Origin: Paratractidigestivibacter sp963591565 | GTDB taxonomy: Bacteria > Actinomycetota > Coriobacteriia > Coriobacteriales > Atopobiaceae | Length of the DNA stretch: 26,687 bases | Assembly: GCA_963591565.1 (NCBI GenBank) | Contig: CAVAUD010000014.1 | Coordinates: forward strand, 1 to 26,687 | Reading direction: 5' to 3' | Shown here: piece by piece, positions 14,686 to 22,533 of the stretch | How the letters are laid out: each line of letters begins with the position of its first letter | Position numbering within the stretch: position 1 is the stretch's first letter | Translations under genes and position numbers: made by a program | The notes under the pieces: generated by a model | Told to the model about the DNA's origin: nothing | Database searches by the model: none | Seen by the model: the letters and a program-made list of their open reading frames with translations, nothing else

Positions 14686-16008
14686 CTACCCCCGCGGGTC
14701 TTCGAGCAGGAAATCGAGGGCGCGAACGATCTTGATTCCGTCATCGGTGATCGATGAGGCATGATCCCGCACGATGACGATTTTCTCGAAATTGTCCCGG
14801 ACCTTTCGCAAGGGGGCAAGTTCGCGCTCGCGGGTCCCGGGGTCCGTGAGGGTCTCCGTCACCTGTATGTATTTCTTCTCGCCTGCCTTCGTGACAACAA
14901 AGTCGATCTCTTGCTTGTCAACCTTGCCCACGGCGATGTCGTAGCCTCGTCGAGAAAGCTCGAGGTAGATAATGTTCTCGAGGATATGGCCGCTGTCGCC
15001 ATCCCTAAAACCAAGCAGGTAGTTGCGCAGACCGATGTCGACGATGTAGTACTTCCCAAGCGTGCGCAGGTAATCCTTCCCCTTGATATCGAAGCGCTTG
15101 GCCTCGTAGAAGACGAAGGCCTCGTTGAGGGCCTGAACATACGACTGGATGGTCTGAGTGGCCGGGGCGCTCTTGCGTCCGGGGGCGAGAAGACCCTCGC
15201 TCACCAGGACGTTTCCAATCGATGTGGCCGAGACGTTGTTTCCGATGTTATCGGCGAGGAACATGACTATCTTGCGTAGCAGCAAGGAATCGGAGACCCT
15301 TCGCTCGTCTTTGCGCTTCTCGCGCTCGAGGATGTCGCGAACCACCACGGCGGAGTAAACGCCGTCCAAGGCCGCGGTCACCCGATCGACCTCGAGACCC
15401 ACATCGGCGAGCATGGGCATGCCGCCGAACTTCTCGTAAGCCTCAAAGAGCTCCATCGGGTCATAGGTCTCGCCAGACGCATCGGCTATACGCTTTCGCA
15501 GATCGCCTGCCGGTGATTTGCGCTCCGTGACCTCGTAGCCGTGGAAGTCGAGAAACTCCAAAAAGGAGAGCGGCAACACTTTGATTTCAACATAGCGGCC
15601 AGAAAGGTAGGTGGATAGCTCGCTAGAAAGCATATGAGCGTTTGAGCCAGTAATATAAATATCGCAATCAAAATCAACCCTAAAGGAATTGATCGCGTTC
15701 TCCCAACCTTCTACTTTCTGGACTTCATCGAAGAAAAGATAGGCACGTTTATCTTGGCATATATGCTCTTTAACGTATTCATAGAAGGAGCGCGCGTCCA
15801 TCTGGGGCAAGCTCATGGACTCGAAGTTCATCTCGAGTATTTGTTCTTCGGTCACGCCAGAGGCCCTAAGGTGGCGGGCCATGAGCTTGAGCAGGCACGA
15901 CTTCCCGCAGCGGCGAATCCCCGTGACGACCTTTATCATCTCGGTGTCTTGAAACGTCTTGAGTCGGTCGAGGTAGAGGTCGCGACTCTTGAGTTTTGTC
16001 GGCAGCAT
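14686..16008 (-). CDS. AAA ATPase with DUF4143 domain
   Basis: 440 residues. The N-terminal AAA_14-type domain has Walker A GIRRCGKS, Walker B AYLFFDEVQ and a sensor-like YITGSNAHML. The C-terminal DUF4143 half contains EIDFVVTKAGEKKYIQV, reminiscent of a PD-(D/E)XK nuclease core. Such proteins are scattered, frequently exchanged and of unknown role; defence or mobile-element links have been proposed. The ATG has GAGG 7 bases upstream. Base composition drops to about 40% GC around 15600-15760, unlike its neighbours, which supports horizontal acquisition. It separates rsmI from metG together with the lysR-metE pair. Confidence 0.92.
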   Translation of the reverse strand: MLPTKLKSRDLYLDRLKTFQDTEMIKVVTGIRRCGKSCLLKLMARHLRASGVTEEQILEMNFESMSLPQMDARSFYEYVKEHICQDKRAYLFFDEVQKVEGWENAINSFRVDFDCDIYITGSNAHMLSSELSTYLSGRYVEIKVLPLSFLEFLDFHGYEVTERKSPAGDLRKRIADASGETYDPMELFEAYEKFGGMPMLADVGLEVDRVTAALDGVYSAVVVRDILEREKRKDERRVSDSLLLRKIVMFLADNIGNNVSATSIGNVLVSEGLLAPGRKSAPATQTIQSYVQALNEAFVFYEAKRFDIKGKDYLRTLGKYYIVDIGLRNYLLGFRDGDSGHILENIIYLELSRRGYDIAVGKVDKQEIDFVVTKAGEKKYIQVTETLTDPGTRERELAPLRKVRDNFEKIVIVRDHASSITDDGIKIVRALDFLLEDPRG

Positions 16009-16053
16009 CGTGGTTCCTCACATCCGTACTAGAAAGATGCCTGGTTCTAACAG

Positions 16054-16075
16054 TTTATAGCATCGATGTTATAAA
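16054..16075. promoter_or_regulatory. 22-bp near-perfect palindrome upstream of the AAA ATPase gene
   Basis: TTTATA-G-CATCGATG-T-TATAAA reads the same on both strands except for one base pair. It contains TATAAA boxes facing both ways; the minus-strand one is placed to be the -10 of the ATPase gene, 46 bases before its ATG. Location and symmetry fit an operator, perhaps self-controlled. Confidence 0.65.
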
Positions 16076-16098
16076 GTATCAGAGGTCGAGGAGTTTGT

Positions 16099-16367
16099 AG
16101 CGTATAAGGCAGAAACTTTGATACGCGGCGAGCTTCTCCGCTACAAAATCGTTGGACGGGCGACGAGCAAGGGGTTTCTCGCTATAAAAACGCTACACGG
16201 GCGACGGGCATAGGGCCGCTTGCTAGAAAATCGCACCTCGGGCGCAGCTAAACGAGCGCCCGAGGTGCCTATTTGTAGCGAGACGGGCCCTCACCGTCGC
16301 CTGTGCCGGCATTTTGTGGCGAGACGGGCCTTCGCCGTCGCCCGTGCGGCCATTTTGTGGCGAGAAG
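16099..16367. repeat. Degenerate 41-bp repeat array mirrored about a hairpin
   Basis: Three head-to-tail units lie in one orientation: 16140-16180 (GCTACAAAATCG...), 16181-16221 (GCTATAAAAACG...) and 16222-16262 (GCTAGAAAATCG..., only its start conserved). Each of the first two has CACGGGCGACGG or a close form 17 bases in. After the central hairpin, units in the opposite orientation follow at 16272-16312 and 16313-16353 (TTTGT(A/G)GCGAGACGGGCC...), with a partial unit from 16354 ending in GGCGAGAAG. A weak unit may precede at 16099-16139. The array fills the gap between rsmI and the ATPase gene; no gene is seen in it. Confidence 0.8.
16233..16268. terminator. Central 13-bp hairpin of the repeat array, possible bidirectional terminator
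   Basis: GCACCTCGGGCGC and GCGCCCGAGGTGC are perfect complements around a 10-base loop. An A-run (AAAAT) on the left and CTATTTG on the right give T-rich tails in both directions. On the minus strand it lies after rsmI. Confidence 0.6.
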
Positions 16368-16397
16368 ACCGCGGCGACCCCAGCCCCGCCCTCGCCC

Positions 16398-17246
16398 CTA
16401 CGCCGAGAGGATCGCGTCGTAGACCTCGGACTTCGCCACCTTGAACTCGCGGGCCAGGCGTTTGGCCAGGGCGCTCTTGGGCTCGCCGGCGGCCAGACCG
16501 GCCGCGATGGCCTCCTCGAGGCTCGCGGGCCCGCCCGCCGCGGCCCGGCGGCGCTCGTCCAGCTCGTCGGCCCCGGGCGCGGCGATGACCACGACGCACT
16601 CGCCGCGCACCTCATCGCGGGCCGCGACCTCGGCCGCAAGCTCGCCGGACACCCCGCGCACGCACTCCTCGTGCAGCTTCGTGAGCTCGCGCACGAGCGC
16701 GACGCGCCGGGCCGGGAAGACCTCGGCCACGTTGGCCAGCGTCTCGGCCACGCGCCGCGGGCTCTCGTAAATCACCAGGCTACCGGGCACAAGCGCCAGC
16801 TCGCCCAGGCGCTCGAGCTGCGCCGATCTCTTGCGCGGCAAGAAGCCCTCGAAGAAGAAGTGCTCGCTCGCAAGCCCGCTCGCCACAAGCGCGCAGGTCA
16901 CGGCCGAGGGACCGGGGATGACCTCGACGCGCAGCCCCTCATCCAAAGCCGCGTCCACCAGCCGCTGCCCCGGGTCCGACACCCCGGGCATCCCGGCGTC
17001 GGAGACAAACGCCACGTGCTCGCCGGCGCGCAGCCGCTCCATCACGGGCGCCACGCGCTGCTCGATGATGTTCTCGTCGCAGCGCTCGAGCCTCGTGTGC
17101 AGGTCAAAGGCGCTCATCAGCTTGCCGGTGACGCGCGTGTCCTCGCACAAAACGACGTCGGCCGCGCCCAGGGTCTCGATCACGCGCGGCGAGGCATCGC
17201 CCAGGTTGCCGATGGGCGTGCCCACAACACTCAAAATACCGGCCAT
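16398..17246 (-). CDS. rsmI: 16S rRNA (cytidine-2'-O)-methyltransferase
   Basis: 282 residues, standard length. Tetrapyrrole-methylase fold: VVGTPIGNLGDASPRVIETL at the N-terminus, CEDTRVTGKL, DAGMPGVSDPG and IPGPSAVTCALVASGL, then YESPRRVAETL and RELTKLHEE. It 2'-O-methylates a cytidine in the 16S decoding region. The ATG overlaps the stop of the GH5-like gene (TAATG), so the two are translationally coupled. In many Gram-positives rsmI neighbours metG-tatD-ksgA; here it is separated by about 4 kb. Confidence 0.96.
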   Translation of the reverse strand: MAGILSVVGTPIGNLGDASPRVIETLGAADVVLCEDTRVTGKLMSAFDLHTRLERCDENIIEQRVAPVMERLRAGEHVAFVSDAGMPGVSDPGQRLVDAALDEGLRVEVIPGPSAVTCALVASGLASEHFFFEGFLPRKRSAQLERLGELALVPGSLVIYESPRRVAETLANVAEVFPARRVALVRELTKLHEECVRGVSGELAAEVAARDEVRGECVVVIAAPGADELDERRRAAAGGPASLEEAIAAGLAAGEPKSALAKRLAREFKVAKSEVYDAILSA

Positions 17247-18289
17247 TACGCGATCAACCCGCGCTCGAACGAGGCCAGCGCCACGCGGGCGTCCCAGCCG
17301 GGGAGAAGCTCGGAGGTCTTCCAGGTGTTGAAGAACCACGCGGGGCACTTCTCGTATGAGACCAGCTGCTCGGAGGTATAGACGCGCTCGAGGGCGATGC
17401 GGCCCTCGGGGGTCATCGCCGAGTCGGCCATGGGCAGCGACGCCGACCACTTGCCCACCATGACGGGCATGCCGCTGTTCTGGGCCGACTTGATGTAGCG
17501 GGCCTCCTCGGCCACCAGCCGCCGCACGCCCGAGGGCGCCGAGACGTCGATCTTGGTACGGCTCTTGTCCAGGTGGACATCCAGCCACACGTTTTGGTAG
17601 TGGCGCTGGGCCATGAACTTGTTGAGGCCGGCCGGGTAGCCGCCGTCGGGCATGATGACCACGGGCTCTGGGCCCGCGGCGGCGCGGATAAGCTCGTAGG
17701 CCTCGCGGTAATAATTGCGAAGTTGATGCTGCGGCATACCCTCGGTCATCGAGAAGCCGCGCCTGCGCGCGACACCCACCTCGTCGGCGATCTCGATGCC
17801 AAAGAAGCCCAGGCGCGAGGCATAGCGCTTGCACAGGGCATAGATGACGTCCAGGGCGGTTTTTCTCGCCTGGGCAAAATCAGAGAGGTCGGACTTGCGG
17901 GTGGCTCCGCCGGTGAAGTTGCCCGGGTTGATCGCCAGCACAAAGACAACCTTGAGGTCGATGTCCTCGGCCCAGTCGAGGGCCTGGTCGATCATCTCGA
18001 CGCAGCCCACGAAGGACGCCGGATCTGGGCCCGCCTCGCCAAAGGCGTACCAGGGCACCGGCAGGCGCACGGCGTTGAAGCCGCGAGACGCGATGCGGTC
18101 GAAGTCCTCTTTGGTGATGAAGGTCTCGCGGTGGCGACGCACGACATCGGCATAACGACGCTCTCCCAGGGCATCTACCAGCGAGTCCTCGTCCAAAGAG
18201 CCCGACTCGGCAAAGAGCTCGGGCGTGACCCAGGGCTCCAACGACAACCATCCCGTTAGGTTGACCCCGTGCAAAGCGCTGCCTGCCAC
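17246..18289 (-). CDS. GH5-like glycosidase fold protein, probably inactive
   Basis: 347 residues, no signal peptide, so cytoplasmic. The layout follows GH5 exo-beta-1,3-glucanase relatives: HGVNLTGWLSLEPWVTPELF, GFNAVRLPVPWYAFG, then GIEIADEVG where active enzymes have an NEP motif, and VMVGKWSAS where they have GEWSA. The acid/base Glu170 is kept but the nucleophile position is Lys280, and the His/PGSQNG loop reads AINPGNFTGG. Catalysis by the standard mechanism is therefore unlikely; carbohydrate binding or a different role is possible. GTG start with GGGGAGG 6 bases upstream. Coupled to rsmI. Confidence 0.85.
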   Translation of the reverse strand: MAGSALHGVNLTGWLSLEPWVTPELFAESGSLDEDSLVDALGERRYADVVRRHRETFITKEDFDRIASRGFNAVRLPVPWYAFGEAGPDPASFVGCVEMIDQALDWAEDIDLKVVFVLAINPGNFTGGATRKSDLSDFAQARKTALDVIYALCKRYASRLGFFGIEIADEVGVARRRGFSMTEGMPQHQLRNYYREAYELIRAAAGPEPVVIMPDGGYPAGLNKFMAQRHYQNVWLDVHLDKSRTKIDVSAPSGVRRLVAEEARYIKSAQNSGMPVMVGKWSASLPMADSAMTPEGRIALERVYTSEQLVSYEKCPAWFFNTWKTSELLPGWDARVALASFERGLIA

Positions 18290-18308
18290 CAGACACCTCC
18301 CCTATCAA

Positions 18309-18320
18309 AAGTAATTACTT
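18309..18320. promoter_or_regulatory. 12-bp palindrome between queD and the GH5-like gene
   Basis: AAGTAATTACTT is a perfect palindrome in a 36-base gap, 20 bases above the GTG start of the GH5-like gene. It may be an operator or a small terminator-like hairpin. Confidence 0.35.
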
Positions 18321-18325
18321 GCAGT

Positions 18326-18754
18326 CTACCCTTCTTCCACGACATAAATTGCGCGGTTGTTGGGCGTCTCGTTGCAATCCACGCGACTCACGGGAAGCCC
18401 GCGGGCGCTCAGGCGCTCGGCCAGGTAATGGGCGAGGTTCTCGGCCGTGGTCCTGAAGGGCAGGATCGTAAGCGAGAAGCCCTCGTCCTCAAGCGCGGCG
18501 ATCGTGGCGGGCTTCAACGACCCCTCCTCGACAAGGAAGGTGTGGTCGAGCGCGTCGCACTCCTCGCGCACGATCTTCTTGAAGCGCGTGAAGTCGACGA
18601 CCATGTCCTTCTCGGTGCCGGAACCCTGCAGGCCCTGCGAGCGCACGTAGACCACGACGCGCCACTGGTGGCCGTGGAGGTTCTCGCATTTGCCGTGGTA
18701 ATCGGTCAAAAAGTGGGCCGAGTCGAACCAGTACTCGGTGGAAAGCTCGTACAT
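18326..18754 (-). CDS. queD: 6-carboxy-5,6,7,8-tetrahydropterin synthase
   Basis: 142 residues. Zinc ligands His14, His27 and His29 are in SAHFL and NLHGHQW; catalytic Cys23 is in GKCENLHGH; DALDHTFL holds Asp70/His71; TTAENLA and ETPNN follow. QueD converts dihydroneopterin triphosphate to carboxytetrahydropterin, an early step of queuosine and other 7-deazaguanine synthesis. queC, queE and queF are not adjacent, which is unusual. No preQ1 riboswitch is recognised in the leader. The ATG has AAAGGAG 7 bases upstream. Confidence 0.94.
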   Translation of the reverse strand: MYELSTEYWFDSAHFLTDYHGKCENLHGHQWRVVVYVRSQGLQGSGTEKDMVVDFTRFKKIVREECDALDHTFLVEEGSLKPATIAALEDEGFSLTILPFRTTAENLAHYLAERLSARGLPVSRVDCNETPNNRAIYVVEEG

Positions 18755-18885
18755 CTGGCAGCTCCTTTGGCAGCGGGCGTTGAGGCGGGTGCGGCGAGAA
18801 GGGCGCGGGTCAGACCCCGCGACCTGCGGCCGGTTGGTTAATGATAGGGCATGCGGCGGCGAGAAGGGCGCCGGTTAACCGTCCC
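18755..18885 (-). promoter_or_regulatory. queD leader region with direct repeats
   Basis: GCGGCGAGAAGGGCGC occurs twice as an identical 16-bp direct repeat (18791-18806 and 18856-18871), each containing GGCGAGAAG. Between them GCGGG/CCCGC can pair, and a perfect palindrome CGGTTAACCG (18872-18881) follows the dcuC stop. TATCAT on the minus strand (18848-18843) is a possible -10. Confidence 0.5.
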
Positions 18886-20319
18886 CTAAAGGAACAGCGC
18901 CATCGACAGCGCGAACATGAAGGCGACGCCGGCGACCATGGGCACCGATGTTCGGCGCACCAGCTCACCGGGGCTTCTCCCGATGCCTCCCGCCACGATC
19001 ACGACCACGGCTGAGACGGGCGAGACGGCCCGCAAGAGATTGCCGGCCAGCCCCATCGGCACCGAGAGGGCGACGGGCGAGATGCCCGCGGCGGCCGCCA
19101 GCGCCGGGATGAGCGGCACCATGGCGAAGAACAGGGCCGTCCCCGAGCCGGAGAGCAGCACGATGAGGGCCGTCAGCGCGACCAGGGCAAGCGGCAAGAC
19201 GACGCCCAGGCCTTCTCCGTTGATCGAGACCATGGCCTGCTGGAGCTGCGAAAAGAGCCCCAGAGACTTGAGGCCAGCGACGAACGTGGCGGCGGCGACC
19301 AGCAAGGCGACGGTGGGGACGGCGGCGCCCATGCCCTTGAAGAACGTCTCGCCGGCGACAAGGGAGCCGCGGGCGTCGCGGGTTCCGGCGCAGTCGCAGG
19401 CAACGGCCACGGCCAACGAGAAGAGGGTCGCGACCTCGACGGATATCGTGACCTCACTGCCTGCGAAAACCTGGGCCAGGTGGGCGGCGGCGAGAAGGAC
19501 GATCGGCAGCAGGGGCAGCACGGCGAGGACGGCGCGGTGGGGCGCGGGGGTCGCCGAGGCCGCGGCGGCGAGGTCCTTCTCGGCTGTGGCATCGGATGGG
19601 GCCGGCGTTGCGCCCGCAGGCTCGCGCCGGTCGCAGAAGCGCTGCCAGAAGGCGTGGACCGCGGCCATGAACAGCAGCGTCGGGACCGAGACCACGGCGT
19701 GGTAGCTCACGACGTAGCGCGTGACGCTCAGGCCCTCGAAGGCAGGCAGGGCGGCCAGCTCCTTCGCGATGGCGACGTTGTCGGAGCCCAGCGGGGTGGG
19801 CATGATGGTCGCCGAGGTCGCGATCAGCGCGGCTGCCGTCATCGTGCTCATCCCCGCGCGGCGAAGCACCGGAAAGAGCGTGGCCATGAGGATGATGGCC
19901 AGGCTGGAGGCGCTGGGGACGACAAGGGACAAGACGTGCTCGAGGAGAAAGACGGCCGGAATCAGCAGGTAGGGGCTGCGCACGCCCGCGACGGGCCGCG
20001 TAAGTGCGGCAACCGCCGCATCGGTCGCCCCGATGGCGCCCATGTAGGCGGCGTACCCGCCCAGGACGAGCATGGTGAATCCGGCCGAGGACATCGCCTG
20101 TTTGAAGAGGCCCGCGACCGCGACCAAGGGGTCGAGCAGGGCGATCCCGCAGGACTCGAAGCCGTCGACGGCGAGGGGCTGGCCCGCAGCCAAGGCGACC
20201 CACATCAAGACGATGCCCATGCCAAACAGGCAAAACTTGATGTCCATCTTCTTGGCGAGAAGAAAGCCGACGGCGCCGACGGACACTGCGGCGAGAAGGT
20301 ACACGAGGGGCGCGGGCAT
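18886..20319 (-). CDS. C4-dicarboxylate carrier, DcuC family
   Basis: 477 residues with about 12 hydrophobic helices and a charged, Ala-rich central cytoplasmic loop (about 220-255). PSASSLAIILMATLFPVLRRAGMS, TSATIMPTPLGSDN and the C-terminal LLSGSGTALFFAMVPLIP resemble the repeated halves of DcuC-type anaerobic transporters (fumarate/succinate exchange or succinate export). The start lies 5 bases after the nucleoside hydrolase stop, with a weak GCAGG site, so both are in one operon. The pairing raises the possibility of another substrate; assignment is by family only. Confidence 0.78.
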   Translation of the reverse strand: MPAPLVYLLAAVSVGAVGFLLAKKMDIKFCLFGMGIVLMWVALAAGQPLAVDGFESCGIALLDPLVAVAGLFKQAMSSAGFTMLVLGGYAAYMGAIGATDAAVAALTRPVAGVRSPYLLIPAVFLLEHVLSLVVPSASSLAIILMATLFPVLRRAGMSTMTAAALIATSATIMPTPLGSDNVAIAKELAALPAFEGLSVTRYVVSYHAVVSVPTLLFMAAVHAFWQRFCDRREPAGATPAPSDATAEKDLAAAASATPAPHRAVLAVLPLLPIVLLAAAHLAQVFAGSEVTISVEVATLFSLAVAVACDCAGTRDARGSLVAGETFFKGMGAAVPTVALLVAAATFVAGLKSLGLFSQLQQAMVSINGEGLGVVLPLALVALTALIVLLSGSGTALFFAMVPLIPALAAAAGISPVALSVPMGLAGNLLRAVSPVSAVVVIVAGGIGRSPGELVRRTSVPMVAGVAFMFALSMALFL

Positions 20320-20324
20320 GGCGT

Positions 20325-21245
20325 CTACCTGCAGCGGGCCAGGGCACCGACGAGCCAGGCGCGAAAACGGGCCGCGTCGACGCCCAGGCAGACGGTAGCG
20401 TTGTTGGAGCGTCCCAGGTAGCCGCGCAGGTCGACCAGGCTGCAGCCCCGGGTCATCGAACCGGCGAGCTCGATCGCCACGTGGGCCTCGCGCGCGTCGT
20501 ACATGCCGGGTTCCAGCAGGTAAGCCAGGGCGTGGGCATCGTACATCCTCAGGCCGCTCGCCAGCGAGCCGCCGCGGTAGTGCTCGAAGAGGGAGTAGAG
20601 CATGCGGCCCGTCTCGTTCTGGTCGCGAATGGCCTCGCAGTCCTCGCGCCGCAGCGTGGCGGCCTGCCCCACGTCGAGGCCCGCCATTGCGATCGGCAGG
20701 CCGCTTTGGAAGACGATCGCGGCGGCCTCGGGGTCGCAGGCGACGTTGAACTCAGAGAGCACGCCCTTGTTGCCGCGCCCGGCCGTGCCGCCCATGAGGA
20801 CGATGCGGCCGATCTTCTCGGCTACCTGCGGAAAGACCTTGAGGAGAAGGGCCACGTTGGTGAGGGGCGCCAGGCATACCAGGGTCACGGGCTCCTCGGC
20901 GGCGAGAAGGACATCGCGCATGGCCTCGACGGCGGTTTTCTCGCTGAGAAGGGCGCGGCCGGGCGCCGGGAAGTCCCAGCCCTCGAGGCCCGACTCGCCG
21001 TGGACCGCGGCGGCGTCCAGGGGCTCGGCGAGCAGCGGCCGCTCGGCGCCGGCGGCAACCGGGACCTGCGCCCCTAAGAACTCAAGCAGCTTAAGGGCAT
21101 TGTCCGTCGTGTGGGCCAAGCTCACGTTGCCGCCGACGGTCGTGACGAGGCGCACGTCCAGCTCGGGCGCCGTAACGGCGACGGCCAGCGCGACGGCGTC
21201 GTCGATGCCCGGGTCTGTGTCGATGATGACGGGTGTCTTGCTCAC
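20325..21245 (-). CDS. Inosine/uridine-preferring nucleoside hydrolase family protein
   Basis: 306 residues from GTG, which has AAGGGGG 6 bases upstream; an ATG 15 codons earlier lacks an SD. The N-terminal calcium-binding DTDPGIDD (9-16), the TVGGN loop, LAPLTNVA, IVLMGGTAGRGN, EFNVACDPEAA and YDAHALAYLL are all present. The family hydrolyses ribonucleosides to base and ribose; specificity cannot be told. It may feed the same salvage economy as the DUF523-PNP gene. Confidence 0.93.
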   Translation of the reverse strand: MSKTPVIIDTDPGIDDAVALAVAVTAPELDVRLVTTVGGNVSLAHTTDNALKLLEFLGAQVPVAAGAERPLLAEPLDAAAVHGESGLEGWDFPAPGRALLSEKTAVEAMRDVLLAAEEPVTLVCLAPLTNVALLLKVFPQVAEKIGRIVLMGGTAGRGNKGVLSEFNVACDPEAAAIVFQSGLPIAMAGLDVGQAATLRREDCEAIRDQNETGRMLYSLFEHYRGGSLASGLRMYDAHALAYLLEPGMYDAREAHVAIELAGSMTRGCSLVDLRGYLGRSNNATVCLGVDAARFRAWLVGALARCR

Positions 21246-21299
21246 GCGGTGCCCCCTTGGCGCTTGCGGGCCGACGATGCGGGCGGCCATTCTTTGCTG

Positions 21300-21938
21300 C
21301 TAGATGCTGAGGCCGTTCGCGAAAACGTAACCAAGAACGGCCGCGACGACAAGGGCGCAGATCGCGATCGTCGCGATGCGGCCCTTCTTGTCTCGCTGGA
21401 TCTGCCAGGTCATGAAGAAGATGGAGCCAAAACAAACAAGTACCGTGAGCAGGTGAAACGGCGGGTTCTTGAGCATCACGCCAAAGTGGTGGCAGCCAAG
21501 GATCGCCTGAAGCGCGCAGCCCATGCCAAGGACGATCCAGCCCAGCGGGTTCTGGCGCGTGATGAAGAAGGCGATGAAGCCGCCGGGCAGGGTGAACAGG
21601 GTCGCGGGGCCCCAGTTGGTGAAGTAGTAGTACATCGCCATGTCGGCCGAGACCGCGCCGAGAAGGACCTCGGTCAAGAAGCACAACGGCTGGCTGACCA
21701 GGAAAAACACGAAGGTCTTAAGGGCGCACTGCCAGCCCTTCTTGGAGTTGGCCGCGATGACGAAGGCGAAGATCACCCACCACTCGTGGGTCTCGGCGAT
21801 GTCGTGAAAAGAGGTGTTGGCCAAAGCCGGAATCGAGTTCATGACGCCCGCGTAGATGCCGGCCACCAGGCCAAAGATCAACACGACGGGCCAGGTCATG
21901 GGCATGTCTCCGAAGAGCCTCTTCATTTTTGCGGTCAT
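21300..21938 (-). CDS. Six-helix integral membrane protein, unknown function
   Basis: 212 residues with about six hydrophobic segments, beginning TWPVVLIFGLVAGIYAGVMN and ending IATIAICALVVAAVLGYVFANG. Trp- and aromatic-rich loops (HEWWVIFAFVIAANSKKGW, MYYYFTNWG) and GCHHFG are distinctive. The second of two adjacent ATGs was chosen because AAAGGA lies 6 bases before it. It is upstream of the nucleoside hydrolase by 54 bases and probably begins that operon. Possibly a small transporter; I do not recognise the family. Confidence 0.75.
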   Translation of the reverse strand: MTAKMKRLFGDMPMTWPVVLIFGLVAGIYAGVMNSIPALANTSFHDIAETHEWWVIFAFVIAANSKKGWQCALKTFVFFLVSQPLCFLTEVLLGAVSADMAMYYYFTNWGPATLFTLPGGFIAFFITRQNPLGWIVLGMGCALQAILGCHHFGVMLKNPPFHLLTVLVCFGSIFFMTWQIQRDKKGRIATIAICALVVAAVLGYVFANGLSI

Positions 21939-22152
21939 CATCAGTCCTTTGCGGCGCCGGGTGCCGGCGCGGGTCGAGTCTTGCATGGGGCGAGGCGGCG
22001 GTTCGCCGGCGTCGCGCGACAGCTTTCGATTGTATCGCGCGGGCGCGACCCGGGCAGGAAAACGGCCGCTGACCTATACTTTCCCCATTCGTTTTATTGC
22101 GGGGCCCGACTCAACCGCGACGCGGGCTTCTCGCCAACAGAAAGCAGGAACC
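21939..22152. promoter_or_regulatory. Divergent promoter region
   Basis: On the plus strand TATACT (22075-22080) is a good -10 for the small membrane protein, with a leader of about 65 bases; no convincing -35 is present. The leader contains the reverse complement of GGCGAGAAG at 22127-22135. On the minus strand GATACAAT is a possible -10 for the six-helix protein. Confidence 0.5.
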
Positions 22153-22533
22153 ATGTCCGAAAACAGGAAATTCCTCAAGATCTTGAGCCTCGCCCAGTTT
22201 GTCGTGGGCATCGTGGTGCTGGTCGTCGCGTGCGTGACGAAGTTTGGCTCTGGCGCGAACGACGGCTCCTACCTGGACCTCATTGCCTGCGCGGCGCTGG
22301 CTATCCTTACGGTCGCGAGCTCGGTCATGGGCATCCGCGGGGCCAACCGCCCGAGCGCCTTGGGCGCGCACGCCGCGGTCTCGGTCGTGGGCGCGCTCGT
22401 GGGCATCGCGTCCTGTGTGCTGGTCGCCCTGGCCGGCGGCATCGTCGTCGTGCCCGCGTTCGGCGTGGTCTTCAATGCCGAGGCAGGCTGGCTGGACGTC
22501 AAGGTCCGCAAGGAGGTCGAGGAGCGCCGTTAG
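22153..22533 (+). CDS. Small four-helix membrane protein
   Basis: 126 residues with four hydrophobic helices: LAQFVVGIVVLVVACV, LIACAALAILTVASSVMG, AVSVVGALVGIASCVLVALAG and the end of GIVVVPAFGVVF. The C-terminus is charged (KVRKEVEERR). AGGAA precedes the ATG by 2-3 bases. It stands alone, flanked by a promoter and a strong terminator. No function can be assigned. Confidence 0.78.
   Translation: MSENRKFLKILSLAQFVVGIVVLVVACVTKFGSGANDGSYLDLIACAALAILTVASSVMGIRGANRPSALGAHAAVSVVGALVGIASCVLVALAGGIVVVPAFGVVFNAEAGWLDVKVRKEVEERR

Noticed and set aside
16099..16367. CRISPR array
   Set aside because: Units are degenerate along their whole length, change orientation halfway, and no cas genes are near.
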